A stretch of 10,516 bases of DNA, from positions 1-10,516 of the forward strand of contig CAYRDY010000073.1 in the NCBI GenBank assembly GCA_964423195.1, given 5' to 3'. Under the pieces are notes generated by a model. That model saw nothing but the letters and a program-made list of their open reading frames with translations. It did no database searches and had not been told where the DNA came from. Source of the stretch: CAKRHR01 sp964423195 (GTDB lineage: Bacteria > Bacillota > Clostridia > Lachnospirales > Lachnospiraceae). Position numbers and translations under genes: made by a program. This document shows positions 1 through 6,312 of this stretch, one piece after another; within the stretch, counting starts at the first letter, position 1, and every line of letters begins with the position of its first letter.

Positions 1-496
1 CGATCGCCGTGCCGTGCTGGTCGTCATGGAAAATCGGAATGTCGCAGATGGCTTTTAACTTTTCTTCGATCTCAAAGCATCTCGGCGCCGCTATGTCTTC
101 CAGATTCACGCCGCCAAAGCTGCCGGAGATCAGGTAAATCGTGCGCACGATCTCATCGACATCCTTGGACTTCACACAGAGCGGGAAGGCATCGACACCG
201 CCGAATTCTTTAAAAAGGACACATTTGCCCTCCATGACCGGCATCCCGGCCTCCGGTCCGATGTCTCCAAGTCCCAGCACTGCCGTGCCGTCTGTCACCA
301 CGAGACACATATTCCAGCGCCTCGTCAGTTCATAGGATTTATTGATGTCTCTCTGAATCTCCAGACACGGCTCGGCGACCCCCGGCGTATATGCCAGCGC
401 CAGCGCGCGGCTGTCCTTTACCTCCGTTCTGGAGACAACCTCGATCTTTCCCTTCCAATCATAATGCAGTTTTAAACTTTCCTCATTAATCGTCAT
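1..496 (-). CDS. Malic enzyme, N-terminal part (gene runs off the left edge)
   Basis: Malic enzymes oxidatively decarboxylate malate to pyruvate and CO2 with NAD(P)+ in the cytoplasm. The 165 visible codons match the short bacterial form. They include the AYTPGVAEPC block (catalytic Tyr about residue 36), the VMEGKCVLFKEFGGVDAFPL block with the candidate general-base lysine (K91 or K96), the NLEDIAAPRCFEIE block (metal ligands E133 and D134), and IFHDDQHGTAI (metal ligand near D159). The Rossmann NAD(P)-binding domain lies outside the window, so the cofactor preference cannot be read. The ATG at 496 follows an AGAGGA ribosome site by 4 bases. The preceding gene ends 60 nt upstream. That gap holds a bulged hairpin (CTTG..ACGC pairing with GCGTCAAG) without a T-run, so I see no terminator and co-transcription with the upstream gene is possible. 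The family call is secure; NAD versus NADP is open. Confidence 0.95.
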   Translation of the reverse strand, partial: MTINEESLKLHYDWKGKIEVVSRTEVKDSRALALAYTPGVAEPCLEIQRDINKSYELTRRWNMCLVVTDGTAVLGLGDIGPEAGMPVMEGKCVLFKEFGGVDAFPLCVKSKDVDEIVRTIYLISGSFGGVNLEDIAAPRCFEIEEKLKAICDIPIFHDDQHGTAI

Positions 497-556
497 CTTT
501 TCCTCTTTCTTGACGCATTTTAGCGCGTCATCAAGGTAGATTTGGGAGCAGATATT

Positions 557-1711
557 TTATTCCGCCGCTCCTGCCTCATCTGCCGCCTCACTGTTCTCCT
601 CATCCGGATTCCCCGTCTCACGCTCATTGCTCTCGCTCTCGCGTCTGGCTGCCTCCTCGCTCTCGCGCCGGGCGATCTCCTCGCTCTCGCTCTCACGGAT
701 GCGCTTTTCGGTCAGCTGGGCCATTTCCTTCCAGTATCCTAGGGTCTTCAATGCCTCGACATAATCCTCATCGGCAAGCTGTCCATCAACCTGCGCGGCG
801 TAGTCTGCCAACGTCTGCTTTTCGGAATCATTGGCCTCGGCCACATCAATGGCATTGATCTCATTCATGGCCGACTGTACCAAGTTTTTATTTTCGATCT
901 GCAGATTCGATCGCAGCTTCTCAAACTCCTGCTGCAGCTTAGGCGCCTCCGTCTCGTCATTATCGTTGATCGCGATGATCAGACGTTCCATCAGATCATT
1001 GTATGTATTTTTATAGGTATCTGTAATCTGATATTTGGAAAAAACCGCCTCATAGGTATCTTTCAGTTCGGCGAGCTGCTGCTGGCTCTGCGTTTTATTC
1101 TCCAGCGCGTTGATCGCCTCATCCATCCTGTGCTTCAGGTCAGAATAGGCAAAAAGATCTCTGTTCTCCAGCGCTTTGTCGGCCTCATCCAGGATCTGAA
1201 GATACTCTCCATCTGCCTCATATGCCTCGACAGCCTGTCTGTAAAACTGGACATTCGCCTGAAATTCCTCCGTCCGCATGTCGCGGTATTTATTGTAAAA
1301 AATGACGCCAAGACCCGCTGTGACTGCCACAACAATCAGACAGGCCACGATGACAATCTTGAGACCGCCGCCGCCCTTTCGCCCGGTCTCCGCCTCCGAA
1401 TCGAAATCATCACTCATCAGGTCATAATCCTCATCCGCCGATTCGCCCTCTTCGGATTCTCTCTCTGCCTCGCCGTCTTCGATATCTGTATTTTCATTAT
1501 CTATATTTTCATTATTTATATTTTCATTTTCAAGTATTGTCTTGAGATCCTCCTGAATGCCCTCCAGAGACAGCGTCGTTTCCTCGGTGTGACCGTCTGA
1601 ATCTTTGAGATCCCCGACGGAACGGGGCGGCTGAAGTTTCCTTATAACCCTTTTCCGATGTTTTCTGTTTTCGTCAGTCACCGACACATCGGTTTTATTT
1701 TTATCATCCAA
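557..1711 (-). CDS. Acidic single-pass membrane protein with extracytoplasmic helical domain, unknown function
   Basis: I do not recognise a family. As read from 1711 the protein has 384 residues. Residues 1-30 are basic and 40-110 very acidic, with an Asn/Glu-rich stretch (ENENINNENIDNENTD) encoded by a 15-nt near-repeat. One membrane helix lies at about 117-138 (LKIVIVACLIVVAVTAGLGV), followed by a long charged helical region with coiled-coil character. The C-terminal tail of about 50 residues is Arg/Glu/Ser-rich and internally repeated (ARRESEE, ARRESES). I see no signal peptidase site, so an N-in, C-out topology is inferred. It starts 14 nt after the LCP gene stop, so the two are probably co-transcribed and a cell-envelope role is a reasonable guess. 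Start choice: TTG at 1711 lies just after an AGGGGGTG ribosome site. An in-frame ATG at 1765 would overlap the LCP gene by 40 nt and has only a weak site. Confidence 0.8.
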   Translation of the reverse strand: MDDKNKTDVSVTDENRKHRKRVIRKLQPPRSVGDLKDSDGHTEETTLSLEGIQEDLKTILENENINNENIDNENTDIEDGEAERESEEGESADEDYDLMSDDFDSEAETGRKGGGGLKIVIVACLIVVAVTAGLGVIFYNKYRDMRTEEFQANVQFYRQAVEAYEADGEYLQILDEADKALENRDLFAYSDLKHRMDEAINALENKTQSQQQLAELKDTYEAVFSKYQITDTYKNTYNDLMERLIIAINDNDETEAPKLQQEFEKLRSNLQIENKNLVQSAMNEINAIDVAEANDSEKQTLADYAAQVDGQLADEDYVEALKTLGYWKEMAQLTEKRIRESESEEIARRESEEAARRESESNERETGNPDEENSEAADEAGAAE

Positions 1712-1725
1712 AGGCTCACCCCCTG

Positions 1726-2784
1726 TCAATCTCCGTAAATAATATCGTTTAGCGTCCGACGGCATTCATCCAGATCCGGCACCAGCACGTCCATGCCCCG
1801 GATGTTGGCGCTCTGATAGGCAGCGTCTTCAGGTATATTATGCATCTCAATCTCCGTCACGTTCATGCCGAACACATCCATGCCCAGATCGATCAGCGCC
1901 ATGTTGTCCTGATCAGTCGTTATCAGCGGAAACAGCGTGTCCGTCAGTTCTAGCAGCTTCGTCATCCCCATGTTTCTTCCCTTGTCATAGGCCGCCATCA
2001 AAATTGCGCGCTGACGGCCGGTTCTGCCAAAGTCACCGTTTCCAATATAACGGATTCGGGCATAGGCCAATGCCTGGGCGCCGTTGAGATGCTGCATGCC
2101 CGCCGCGGGAACAACCGCCGAAAAACTTGTGCGATTGATCTCCGCCACCTCCGCCGTGGTCAGCTCGATATCCACGCCTCCGATCGCGTCGATCACCTTT
2201 TCAAAACCGGAAAAGTCAACCTCGATGTTGCCGTCAATATCGAGATCAAAATTTTCTTTGATCGTCTGATCAAGCAGCTCCATCCCGCCAAAGGCATAGG
2301 CGGCATTGATCCTGTTGTCGCTGTAGCCCGGAATCTGCACATACATGTCACGCATCAGAGATGTCAGCTTGATGGTTTGATCCGTCTTGTTCGCCGTGGC
2401 TATGATCATCGAATCGGATCTGGCGCGCGTTTCGCCCGGCCTGCGATCCTGGCCGATCAGAAGAATATTGACAATGTCATCCTCCCCCTGAACCGTCTCA
2501 TTGTCAGCCCATTCGACGGATTCGGGATCAATCATCTCATACTGCGCCGTCTCCTCCGTCTCAAAGTACTCGTCCGAGACCGCCACAGGCTCAACAGTTT
2601 CGGCGCGATTAATCTTGTCTAACTGCGAGAACAGACCAATAATGGCAAATATCAGAATGAAAAAGAAGGCACCCAAACCAATCACCAGAACCCGCAGCCA
2701 TAGGGACGCCTTTTTCTTCTTTTTGCGTCTCGGCTGATCTTTGCCGGATTCGGGCCTTTTCGAGTGCGTGCCGCTCTTTTCCAT
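1726..2784 (-). CDS. LCP (LytR-CpsA-Psr) family cell-wall glycopolymer ligase
   Basis: LCP proteins are membrane-anchored enzymes that transfer undecaprenyl-linked glycopolymers (teichoic acid, capsule) to peptidoglycan on the outer face of the membrane. The 352-residue product has a Lys/Arg-rich cytoplasmic start (RRKKKKK at 19-25), one membrane helix (about 28-52), an acidic linker, then the LCP domain from about residue 104. Visible LCP motifs are IGQDRRPGETRARSDSMI (110-127, with the Asp and Arg residues that contact the pyrophosphate and metal), SLMRDMYV (142-149), NRINAAYAFGG (157-167), and ARIRYIGNGDFGRTGRQRAI beginning near 242. No accessory C-terminal domain follows. The ATG at 2784 is preceded by AGGGAG with 8-nt spacing. 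In-frame ATGs at 2814 and 2826 lie in or near a repeated element and look less likely. Which polymer it attaches cannot be told from sequence. Confidence 0.93.
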   Translation of the reverse strand: MEKSGTHSKRPESGKDQPRRKKKKKASLWLRVLVIGLGAFFFILIFAIIGLFSQLDKINRAETVEPVAVSDEYFETEETAQYEMIDPESVEWADNETVQGEDDIVNILLIGQDRRPGETRARSDSMIIATANKTDQTIKLTSLMRDMYVQIPGYSDNRINAAYAFGGMELLDQTIKENFDLDIDGNIEVDFSGFEKVIDAIGGVDIELTTAEVAEINRTSFSAVVPAAGMQHLNGAQALAYARIRYIGNGDFGRTGRQRAILMAAYDKGRNMGMTKLLELTDTLFPLITTDQDNMALIDLGMDVFGMNVTEIEMHNIPEDAAYQSANIRGMDVLVPDLDECRRTLNDIIYGD

Positions 2785-2804
2785 CACATTTTCTCCCTCT
2801 TTTC

Positions 2805-2861
2805 CTTTCGCCATGGATCCTCGCAAAGCCTTCGGCTTTCCGAGGTCACGGGCGTTCGCCC
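2805..2861. repeat. Palindromic intergenic element, partial copy A
   Basis: Partial (57 bp) third copy of the element described for 2861-2978. It keeps the core imperfect palindrome (CCTCG, AAAGCC, GGCTTT, CGAGG) and the small GGGCG/CGCCC hairpin. It differs at one base in the loop (TTC for TCC). It abuts copy B directly and overlaps the possible upstream starts of the LCP gene, so it forms the end of that gene's leader. Confidence 0.85.
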
Positions 2862-2978
2862 TTCGTTATCTCTCGTGCTTTCGCCATGGAACCTCGCAAA
2901 GCCTCCGGCTTTCCGAGGTCGCGGGCGTTCGCCCTATGAAAATGGCGCCTGCCAAATTTTTCTGCAAGCAGATATTTT
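2861..2978. repeat. 118-bp palindromic direct repeat, copy B
   Basis: This block of 118 bp recurs almost base for base at 3076-3193; I found two substitutions (GGAACC/GGATCC and GTCGCGG/GTCACGG). On the plus strand each copy contains the palindrome CCTCGC-AAAGCC-TCC-GGCTTT-CCGAGG, then a GGGCG/CGCCC mini-hairpin, then CTGCAAGCAG. Beyond the right border both copies lead into a similar CTTTCGCG-ATATTATACC segment, which holds a -10 element on the minus strand. Open frames through the block change between copies and look non-coding. It resembles an extragenic palindromic repeat, or a local tandem duplication of the LCP leader. Confidence 0.9.
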
Positions 2979-3075
2979 CTCCCTTTCGCGCATATTATAC
3001 CTGTTCACTAAGTTCGTCGTTCGCCTTTGGCTCCGACTCACTAAGTGTCCAGGTATTACTCGCACTAAGTTCGCA

Positions 3076-3193
3076 CTTCGTTATCTCTCGTGCTTTCGCC
3101 ATGGATCCTCGCAAAGCCTCCGGCTTTCCGAGGTCACGGGCGTTCGCCCTATGAAAATGGCGCCTGCCAAATTTTTCTGCAAGCAGATATTTT
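3076..3193. repeat. 118-bp palindromic direct repeat, copy C
   Basis: Nearly identical to 2861-2978, 215 bp away. It sits immediately downstream (in the minus direction) of the best promoter candidate for the LCP gene, so its hairpins would be in the 5' untranslated RNA. The minus-strand ATGGCGAAAG inside it resembles the candidate upstream start of the LCP gene, but the frame that follows stays short and has no recognisable product. Confidence 0.9.
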
Positions 3194-3233
3194 GGCATTC
3201 GCCATTTTCGCATGGCTCATTGCTTTCGCGGAT

Positions 3234-3262
3234 ATTATACCACATGGGGACGAGGGCGACAA
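3234..3262 (-). promoter_or_regulatory. Sigma-A-type promoter upstream of the LCP gene
   Basis: On the minus strand TTGTCG (3257-3262) and TATAAT (3234-3239) are separated by 17 bp. Transcription would run through repeat copies C, B and A to the LCP gene, giving a leader of about 440 nt. A second TATAAT in the same local context (2994-2999) follows copy B but has no recognisable -35. Confidence 0.65.
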
Positions 3263-3322
3263 GGAAGGAATGGAAGATTATTGTGAAAAAATGCGAACAT
3301 GGTGACCGCAAGGTATCGGTAA

Positions 3323-3402
3323 TCCCCGCAAACGTGATGGCTGCGGCGCACCGGTATTCCCTGCAAACGTGATGGCTGCGGCGCACCGGAAATCCCTGCG
3401 AG
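3323..3402. repeat. 35-bp tandem repeat, about 2.2 copies
   Basis: The unit beginning TCCCTGCAAACGTGATGG and ending in CGCACCGG plus three bases occurs at 3323-3357 and 3358-3392 with four differences, followed by a 10-base start of a third copy. It lies between the rplL terminator and the LCP promoter. There are no spacers, so it is not a CRISPR array. No function is evident. Confidence 0.85.
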
Positions 3403-3436
3403 CTGTGAAGGTTACGAAGTGCCAGCAATCCGAATT

Positions 3437-3470
3437 AAAAAAAGGACTCCCTTTTGACGGGAATCCCTTT
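3437..3470 (-). terminator. Intrinsic terminator after rplL
   Basis: On the minus strand AAAGGGATTCCC (3459-3470) pairs over 12 bp, with two G-T pairs, with GGGAGTCCTTTT (3440-3451). The loop is 7 nt and a run of T follows. It starts 14 nt past the rplL stop and closes the ribosomal-protein unit. Confidence 0.92.
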
Positions 3471-3483
3471 TGATCGCCATTCA

Positions 3484-3858
3484 TTATTTGATTGTCGCCT
3501 TGGCGCCCTCGGCCTCGAATTTAGCTTTGATTGACTCCGCTTCTTCCTTGCTGACCGCTTCCTTGATGACCTTCGGGGCGTTGTCAACGGCTTCTTTGGC
3601 TTCCTTGAGGCCAAGACCCGTGATCTCACGGACAACCTTGATAACCTTTACTTTGTTCGGGCCGATCTCTGTCAGCTCAACGTCAAACTCTGTCTTCTCC
3701 TCCTCAGCCTCTGCCGCAGGGCCAGCCGCCGCAACGACAACGCCTGCCGCCGCGGATACGCCGAACTCTTCCTCGCAGGCTTTGACTAATTCATTTAACT
3801 CTAATACGCTTAACTCTTTAATCGCTTCAATAAATTCAGCTGTTGTCAATTTTGCCAT
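3484..3858 (-). CDS. rplL: 50S ribosomal protein L7/L12
   Basis: Forms dimers on L10 in the ribosomal stalk that recruit and activate translation GTPases. The 124-residue product has the dimerising N-terminal helices (MAKLTTAEFIEAIKELSVLE), an Ala/Val/Gly-rich hinge with several acidic residues (about 38-58), and the C-terminal domain with EKTEFDVELTEIG, KVKVIKVVREITGLGLKEAK and a final KATIK. Length is usual for the family. The ATG at 3858 was chosen because GGAGGT lies 8 nt upstream; an in-frame ATG two codons earlier is too close to that site. It is downstream of rplJ across an unusually long 188-nt spacer with a hairpin at 3893-3912 (GAGCCA/TGGCTC). Confidence 0.98.
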   Translation of the reverse strand: MAKLTTAEFIEAIKELSVLELNELVKACEEEFGVSAAAGVVVAAAGPAAEAEEEKTEFDVELTEIGPNKVKVIKVVREITGLGLKEAKEAVDNAPKVIKEAVSKEEAESIKAKFEAEGAKATIK

Positions 3859-4046
3859 GATCATTTACCTCCAATGATATTTTATGATGTGGGAGCCAAA
3901 AACATCTGGCTCGGTGATACGAAAATCTGTGTCAAGACCGCCCGGAGTGTCGGGACCACAAACCGCGGACCCTTTGTCCGGCCGCCAGCCTATACGAATG
4001 CCTCTCTGTCATGTTCCTGTCATGTTCCTTTTGTCCGGCTTACGCC

Positions 4047-4544
4047 TCAGGCCTGAGCCTCGCCATCCTTCTCGGCAATCTGCTTAATCACACGCGCAAA
4101 GTTCGTGATCGGCGACTGGATAGAACCCAGCAGTCTGCCGATAAGCACTTCTCTTGAAGGGATGGTCGCGATCACCTTGATCATTTCCTGATCATAGAAC
4201 TCGCCTGCCACAACGCCGCCCTTGAACTCAAGCGCCGGCATTTCCTTCAAAAATCCATCGATGATCCTTGCCGGAGCCGTCGCGTCATCCTTGCTGACAG
4301 CGATCGCTGTCGGGCCCTCCAACAGATCAGCAACCTTCTCAAATTCTGTCCCTTTGACCGCCCGTTTGATTAGAGTGTTCTTGTAAACCTTGTAAACAAC
4401 ATTGTTTTCTCTCATTGTCTTGCGAAGACGTGTGTCCTGCTCTACCGTAATTCCGCGATAATCGATCAGAACCATCGCCTGGGCATCAGAGAGCAACGCG
4501 CTGATCTCGTCTACAATCGGCTGCTTTAATTCAACTTTTGCCAT
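4047..4544 (-). CDS. rplJ: 50S ribosomal protein L10
   Basis: Base of the ribosomal stalk: binds 23S rRNA through its N-terminal domain and carries L7/L12 dimers on its C-terminal helix. The 165-residue product shows family features: MAKVELKQPIVDEI, the VLIDYRGITVEQDTRLRK stretch, YKNTLIKRA, LEGPTAIAVSKDD, and a C-terminal helix (ITNFARVIKQIAEKDGEAQA) for L7/L12 binding. The ATG at 4544 follows AAGGAGGTG with normal spacing. It is first in its transcription unit, behind its own promoter and leader. In this family L10 (with L12) represses its own operon by binding the leader. Confidence 0.98.
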   Translation of the reverse strand: MAKVELKQPIVDEISALLSDAQAMVLIDYRGITVEQDTRLRKTMRENNVVYKVYKNTLIKRAVKGTEFEKVADLLEGPTAIAVSKDDATAPARIIDGFLKEMPALEFKGGVVAGEFYDQEMIKVIATIPSREVLIGRLLGSIQSPITNFARVIKQIAEKDGEAQA

Positions 4545-4631
4545 ATCGGGTGCACCTCCTTATTCATATGATGTACCGCCAATCCAGGATCACCCGTCTC
4601 ACAGATGAGATTCGGGCAGCTCCTGATAAGT

Positions 4632-4662
4632 AAAGAAAACCCTCTCTGCCGGACAGAGAGGG
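4632..4662 (-). terminator. Attenuator terminator in the rplJ leader
   Basis: On the minus strand CCCTCTCTG (4654-4662) pairs perfectly with CAGAGAGGG (4640-4648) across a 5-nt loop, followed by TTTTCTTT. It lies between promoter and rplJ, so it must be conditional or leaky for the operon to be expressed. Confidence 0.92.
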
Positions 4663-4760
4663 TGTCGTATTATAAGTCACCGCGCATACGCGCCACTTAT
4701 AACTTCCTCGGCAGGCGTTGTGATCCTTATGCCTTGCGGCACCTGCTGTCTTTGGCAGCT
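4632..4760 (-). promoter_or_regulatory. L10 (rplJL) autoregulatory leader RNA
   Basis: The transcript from the promoter at 4767-4795 has about 215 nt before the rplJ ATG. It contains the segment AGCAGGTGCCGCAAGG...GCCTGCCGAGGAAG, like the conserved L10-binding core of Bacillota L10 leaders. A long hairpin arm follows (CTTATAA... and TTATAAG type pairing), then the intrinsic terminator at 4632-4662. A second hairpin (CCCG/TCTCA with TGAGA/CGGG, about 4593-4616) lies between the terminator and the ribosome site. Position and architecture fit the known L10 leader; exact pairing was judged by eye. Confidence 0.75.
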
Positions 4761-4766
4761 CTACCT

Positions 4767-4795
4767 ATTATAAAAGAAAATATATTGAAAGTCAA
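4767..4795 (-). promoter_or_regulatory. Sigma-A promoter of rplJ-rplL
   Basis: Minus strand: TTGACT (4790-4795), 17 bp, TATAAT (4767-4772), in an AT-rich stretch. One mismatch from the full consensus, as expected for a ribosomal-protein operon. The predicted start of transcription is near 4760. Confidence 0.9.
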
Positions 4796-4845
4796 TCATA
4801 AACCTTCGAAACCTGCCGCTCGGATTTTACTCTCGGATTTCACGA

Positions 4846-4902
4846 ATAAAAATCGCGTCATCACCCCGCGGGCTTTCACCGCGCGGCCGAGCGCGCAAAG
4901 CC
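4846..4902 (-). terminator. Probable terminator downstream of rplA
   Basis: On the minus strand GGCTTT..CGCGC pairs with GCGCG..AAAGCC (4871-4902), a GC-rich hairpin 13 nt after the rplA stop. A smaller CGCG..CGCG pairing and ATTTTTATT (about 4846-4853) follow. The T-run is separated from the main hairpin, so termination efficiency is uncertain. The next gene has its own promoter. Confidence 0.4.
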
Positions 4903-4914
4903 TCTTTAAGCATC

Positions 4915-5607
4915 CTACACCAGTTTTGCGGTGTTGAGCTTGATGCCCGGTCCCATCGTGGAGGACAGAACCACGCTCCGCAGATACTGGCCCTTCGCCG
5001 CTGAAGGTTTTGCCTTAATGATTGCTTCGATTAACGTATGGAAGTTGTCCGCTAAAAACTCCTCCGAGAATGAAACTTTTCCCAAAGGAACATGGATAAT
5101 GTTTGTCTTGTCGAGTCTGTACTCGATCTTACCTGCTTTGATGTCGTTGATCGCCTTGGTCACATCCATCGTCACCGTGCCGGCCTTTGGATTCGGCATT
5201 AAGCCCTTCGGTCCGAGGATACGGCCCAAGCGGCCGACAATGCCCATCATATCCGGTGTCGCCACGACGGCGTCGAAATCCAACCAGCCCTCTTTTTGAA
5301 TCCTCGGCACGAGCTCGTCGCCGCCGACATAGTCAGCCCCGGCTGCCTCAGCCTCGGCGACCTTGTCACCCTTGGCAAAGACGAGCACTCTGACCGTCTT
5401 GCCGGTACCGTGCGGCAGAACAACCGCACCGCGGACCTGCTGATCCGCGTGACGTCCGTCGACGCCGAGGCGGATGTGCGCCTCAACTGTCTCATCAAAT
5501 TTTGCCGTGGCAGCTTTCTTGACGAGCGCCACTGCTTCATCTACATCATAAAGGTTCGTCCGGTCTACCAGTTTGGCAGACTCTGTATATCTCTTACCTT
5601 TTTTCAT
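4915..5607 (-). CDS. rplA: 50S ribosomal protein L1
   Basis: Builds the mobile L1 stalk at the ribosomal exit site and represses translation of the L11-L1 mRNA by binding a leader that mimics its 23S site. The 230-residue product has the family signature GRLGRILGPKGLMPNPKAGT and the N-terminal KRYTESAKLVDR and DVDEAVALVKK segments; it ends in GPGIKLNTAKLV. Length is typical. The ATG at 5607 is preceded by AAGGAGGAA. A 200-nt gap separates it from rplK, longer than usual, and carries an L1-like target at 5624-5651. Confidence 0.98.
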   Translation of the reverse strand: MKKGKRYTESAKLVDRTNLYDVDEAVALVKKAATAKFDETVEAHIRLGVDGRHADQQVRGAVVLPHGTGKTVRVLVFAKGDKVAEAEAAGADYVGGDELVPRIQKEGWLDFDAVVATPDMMGIVGRLGRILGPKGLMPNPKAGTVTMDVTKAINDIKAGKIEYRLDKTNIIHVPLGKVSFSEEFLADNFHTLIEAIIKAKPSAAKGQYLRSVVLSSTMGPGIKLNTAKLV

Positions 5608-5623
5608 TTAAAAATTCCTCCTT

Positions 5624-5651
5624 GTGGTCATATCGGGAGAGCCCCTCCCAC
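5624..5651 (-). promoter_or_regulatory. L1-binding-like mRNA motif in front of rplA
   Basis: Minus strand: GTGG-GAGGGG-CTC-TCCC-GATATGA-CCAC. An outer GTGG/CCAC stem and an inner GGGA/TCCC stem are separated by an asymmetric loop ending ATGA. The motif sits 3 nt before the rplA ribosome site. It resembles the 23S L1 site (GGUGGGAGG with a distal AAAUACCACC) and the very similar motif before rplK. Regulatory function is inferred from known L1 autoregulation. Confidence 0.7.
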
Positions 5652-5808
5652 GTATCGCCCGCCGACGTATTCGACGGACTTGAGCCAAACACTGCCCGAT
5701 GGCATTTTCTGACAAAACTGAACTGCATTTGCGCATCGATATTTCCAGCGTATCTGACTCTGATATTTTTTATACAGGGTCGGCACATTCCGTTTGCCGA
5801 TCCGCAGA

Positions 5809-6234
5809 TTAATCCGCCACTTTGATACCCATGCTCCTTGCCGTGCCCGCGATCATGCTCATCGCCGCCTCAAGGCTTCCGGCATTGAGATCCGGCATCT
5901 TCAGCTCGGCAATTTTCTGAATCTCCTCTTTCGAGATCGTCGCGACGGTCTGCTTTTTAGAATTTGCCGCGCCTGACTCGATCTTGCAGGCTTTCTTCAG
6001 CAGAACCGGCGCCGGCGGTGTCTTTGTGATGAAGCTGAAACTTCTGTCGCCGTAAACCGTGATCACGACAGGAATGATCATGCCTGCCTGATCCGCTGTC
6101 CTCGCATTAAACTCCTTTGTGAACTGTACGATATTGACGCCGTGCTGGCCCAATGCCGGGCCGACCGGCGGCGCCGGCGTCGCCTTGCCGGCAGGAATCT
6201 GTAATTTAATATATCCTGTAACTTTTTTTGCCAT
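5809..6234 (-). CDS. rplK: 50S ribosomal protein L11
   Basis: Binds the GTPase-associated centre of 23S rRNA at the stalk base. The 141-residue product has the Pro-rich N-terminal domain (KLQIPAGKATPAPPVGPALG), the GVNIVQFTKEFN stretch, and the rRNA-binding C-terminal domain ending LEAAMSMIAGTARSMGIKVAD. Length is standard. The ATG at 6234 follows AGGAGG. It lies downstream of nusG with a 78-nt spacer containing an L1-like leader motif. Confidence 0.98.
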   Translation of the reverse strand: MAKKVTGYIKLQIPAGKATPAPPVGPALGQHGVNIVQFTKEFNARTADQAGMIIPVVITVYGDRSFSFITKTPPAPVLLKKACKIESGAANSKKQTVATISKEEIQKIAELKMPDLNAGSLEAAMSMIAGTARSMGIKVAD

Positions 6235-6256
6235 TTCTTGGCACCTCCTGAAAAAT

Positions 6257-6305
6257 GTGGTTATGCGGGAATCTCCCTCCCACCGCGCCTGCCCGCGGCA
6301 GACGC
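6257..6305 (-). promoter_or_regulatory. L1-binding-like leader motif in front of rplK
   Basis: Minus strand, 5' to 3': a GC-rich hairpin GCGTCTGCC/GGCAGGCGC (6285-6305, loop 3 nt, one G-T pair), then GTGGGAGGG..ATTCCCGCATAACCAC (6257-6283). The latter has the same outer GTGG/CCAC and inner GGGA/TCCC architecture as the motif before rplA. It ends 13 nt upstream of the GGAGG site of rplK, where L1 binding could block initiation. Known L1 leaders of Bacillota occupy this position. Confidence 0.75.
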
Positions 6306-6312
6306 CTCGACG

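Noticed and set aside
1130..1600. Plus-strand ORF of 156 codons opposite the acidic membrane protein gene
   Set aside because: Rich in Ile/Phe/Leu because it is the complement of Asn/Asp/Glu codons. No start signal, and it is antisense to a gene in a clear operon position.
2994..2999. Second promoter for the LCP gene after repeat copy B
   Set aside because: A TATAAT is present on the minus strand, but the expected -35 position (about 3017-3022) reads GAACGA, so I do not call it a promoter.
2995..3213. Small minus-strand ORF starting inside the repeat copy C region
   Set aside because: It spans repeat and spacer DNA, has no convincing ribosome site, and resembles no family.
2764..3372. Plus-strand open frames through the palindromic repeats, with repeated RHGSSQSLRLSEV-type peptides
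   Set aside because: The repeated peptides are just the DNA repeat translated. No ribosome site or known domain is present, and minus-strand frames in the same block are equally open.
3323..3402. Possible CRISPR array
   Set aside because: The 35-bp units are directly adjacent with no spacers, only about two copies exist, and no cas genes are present.
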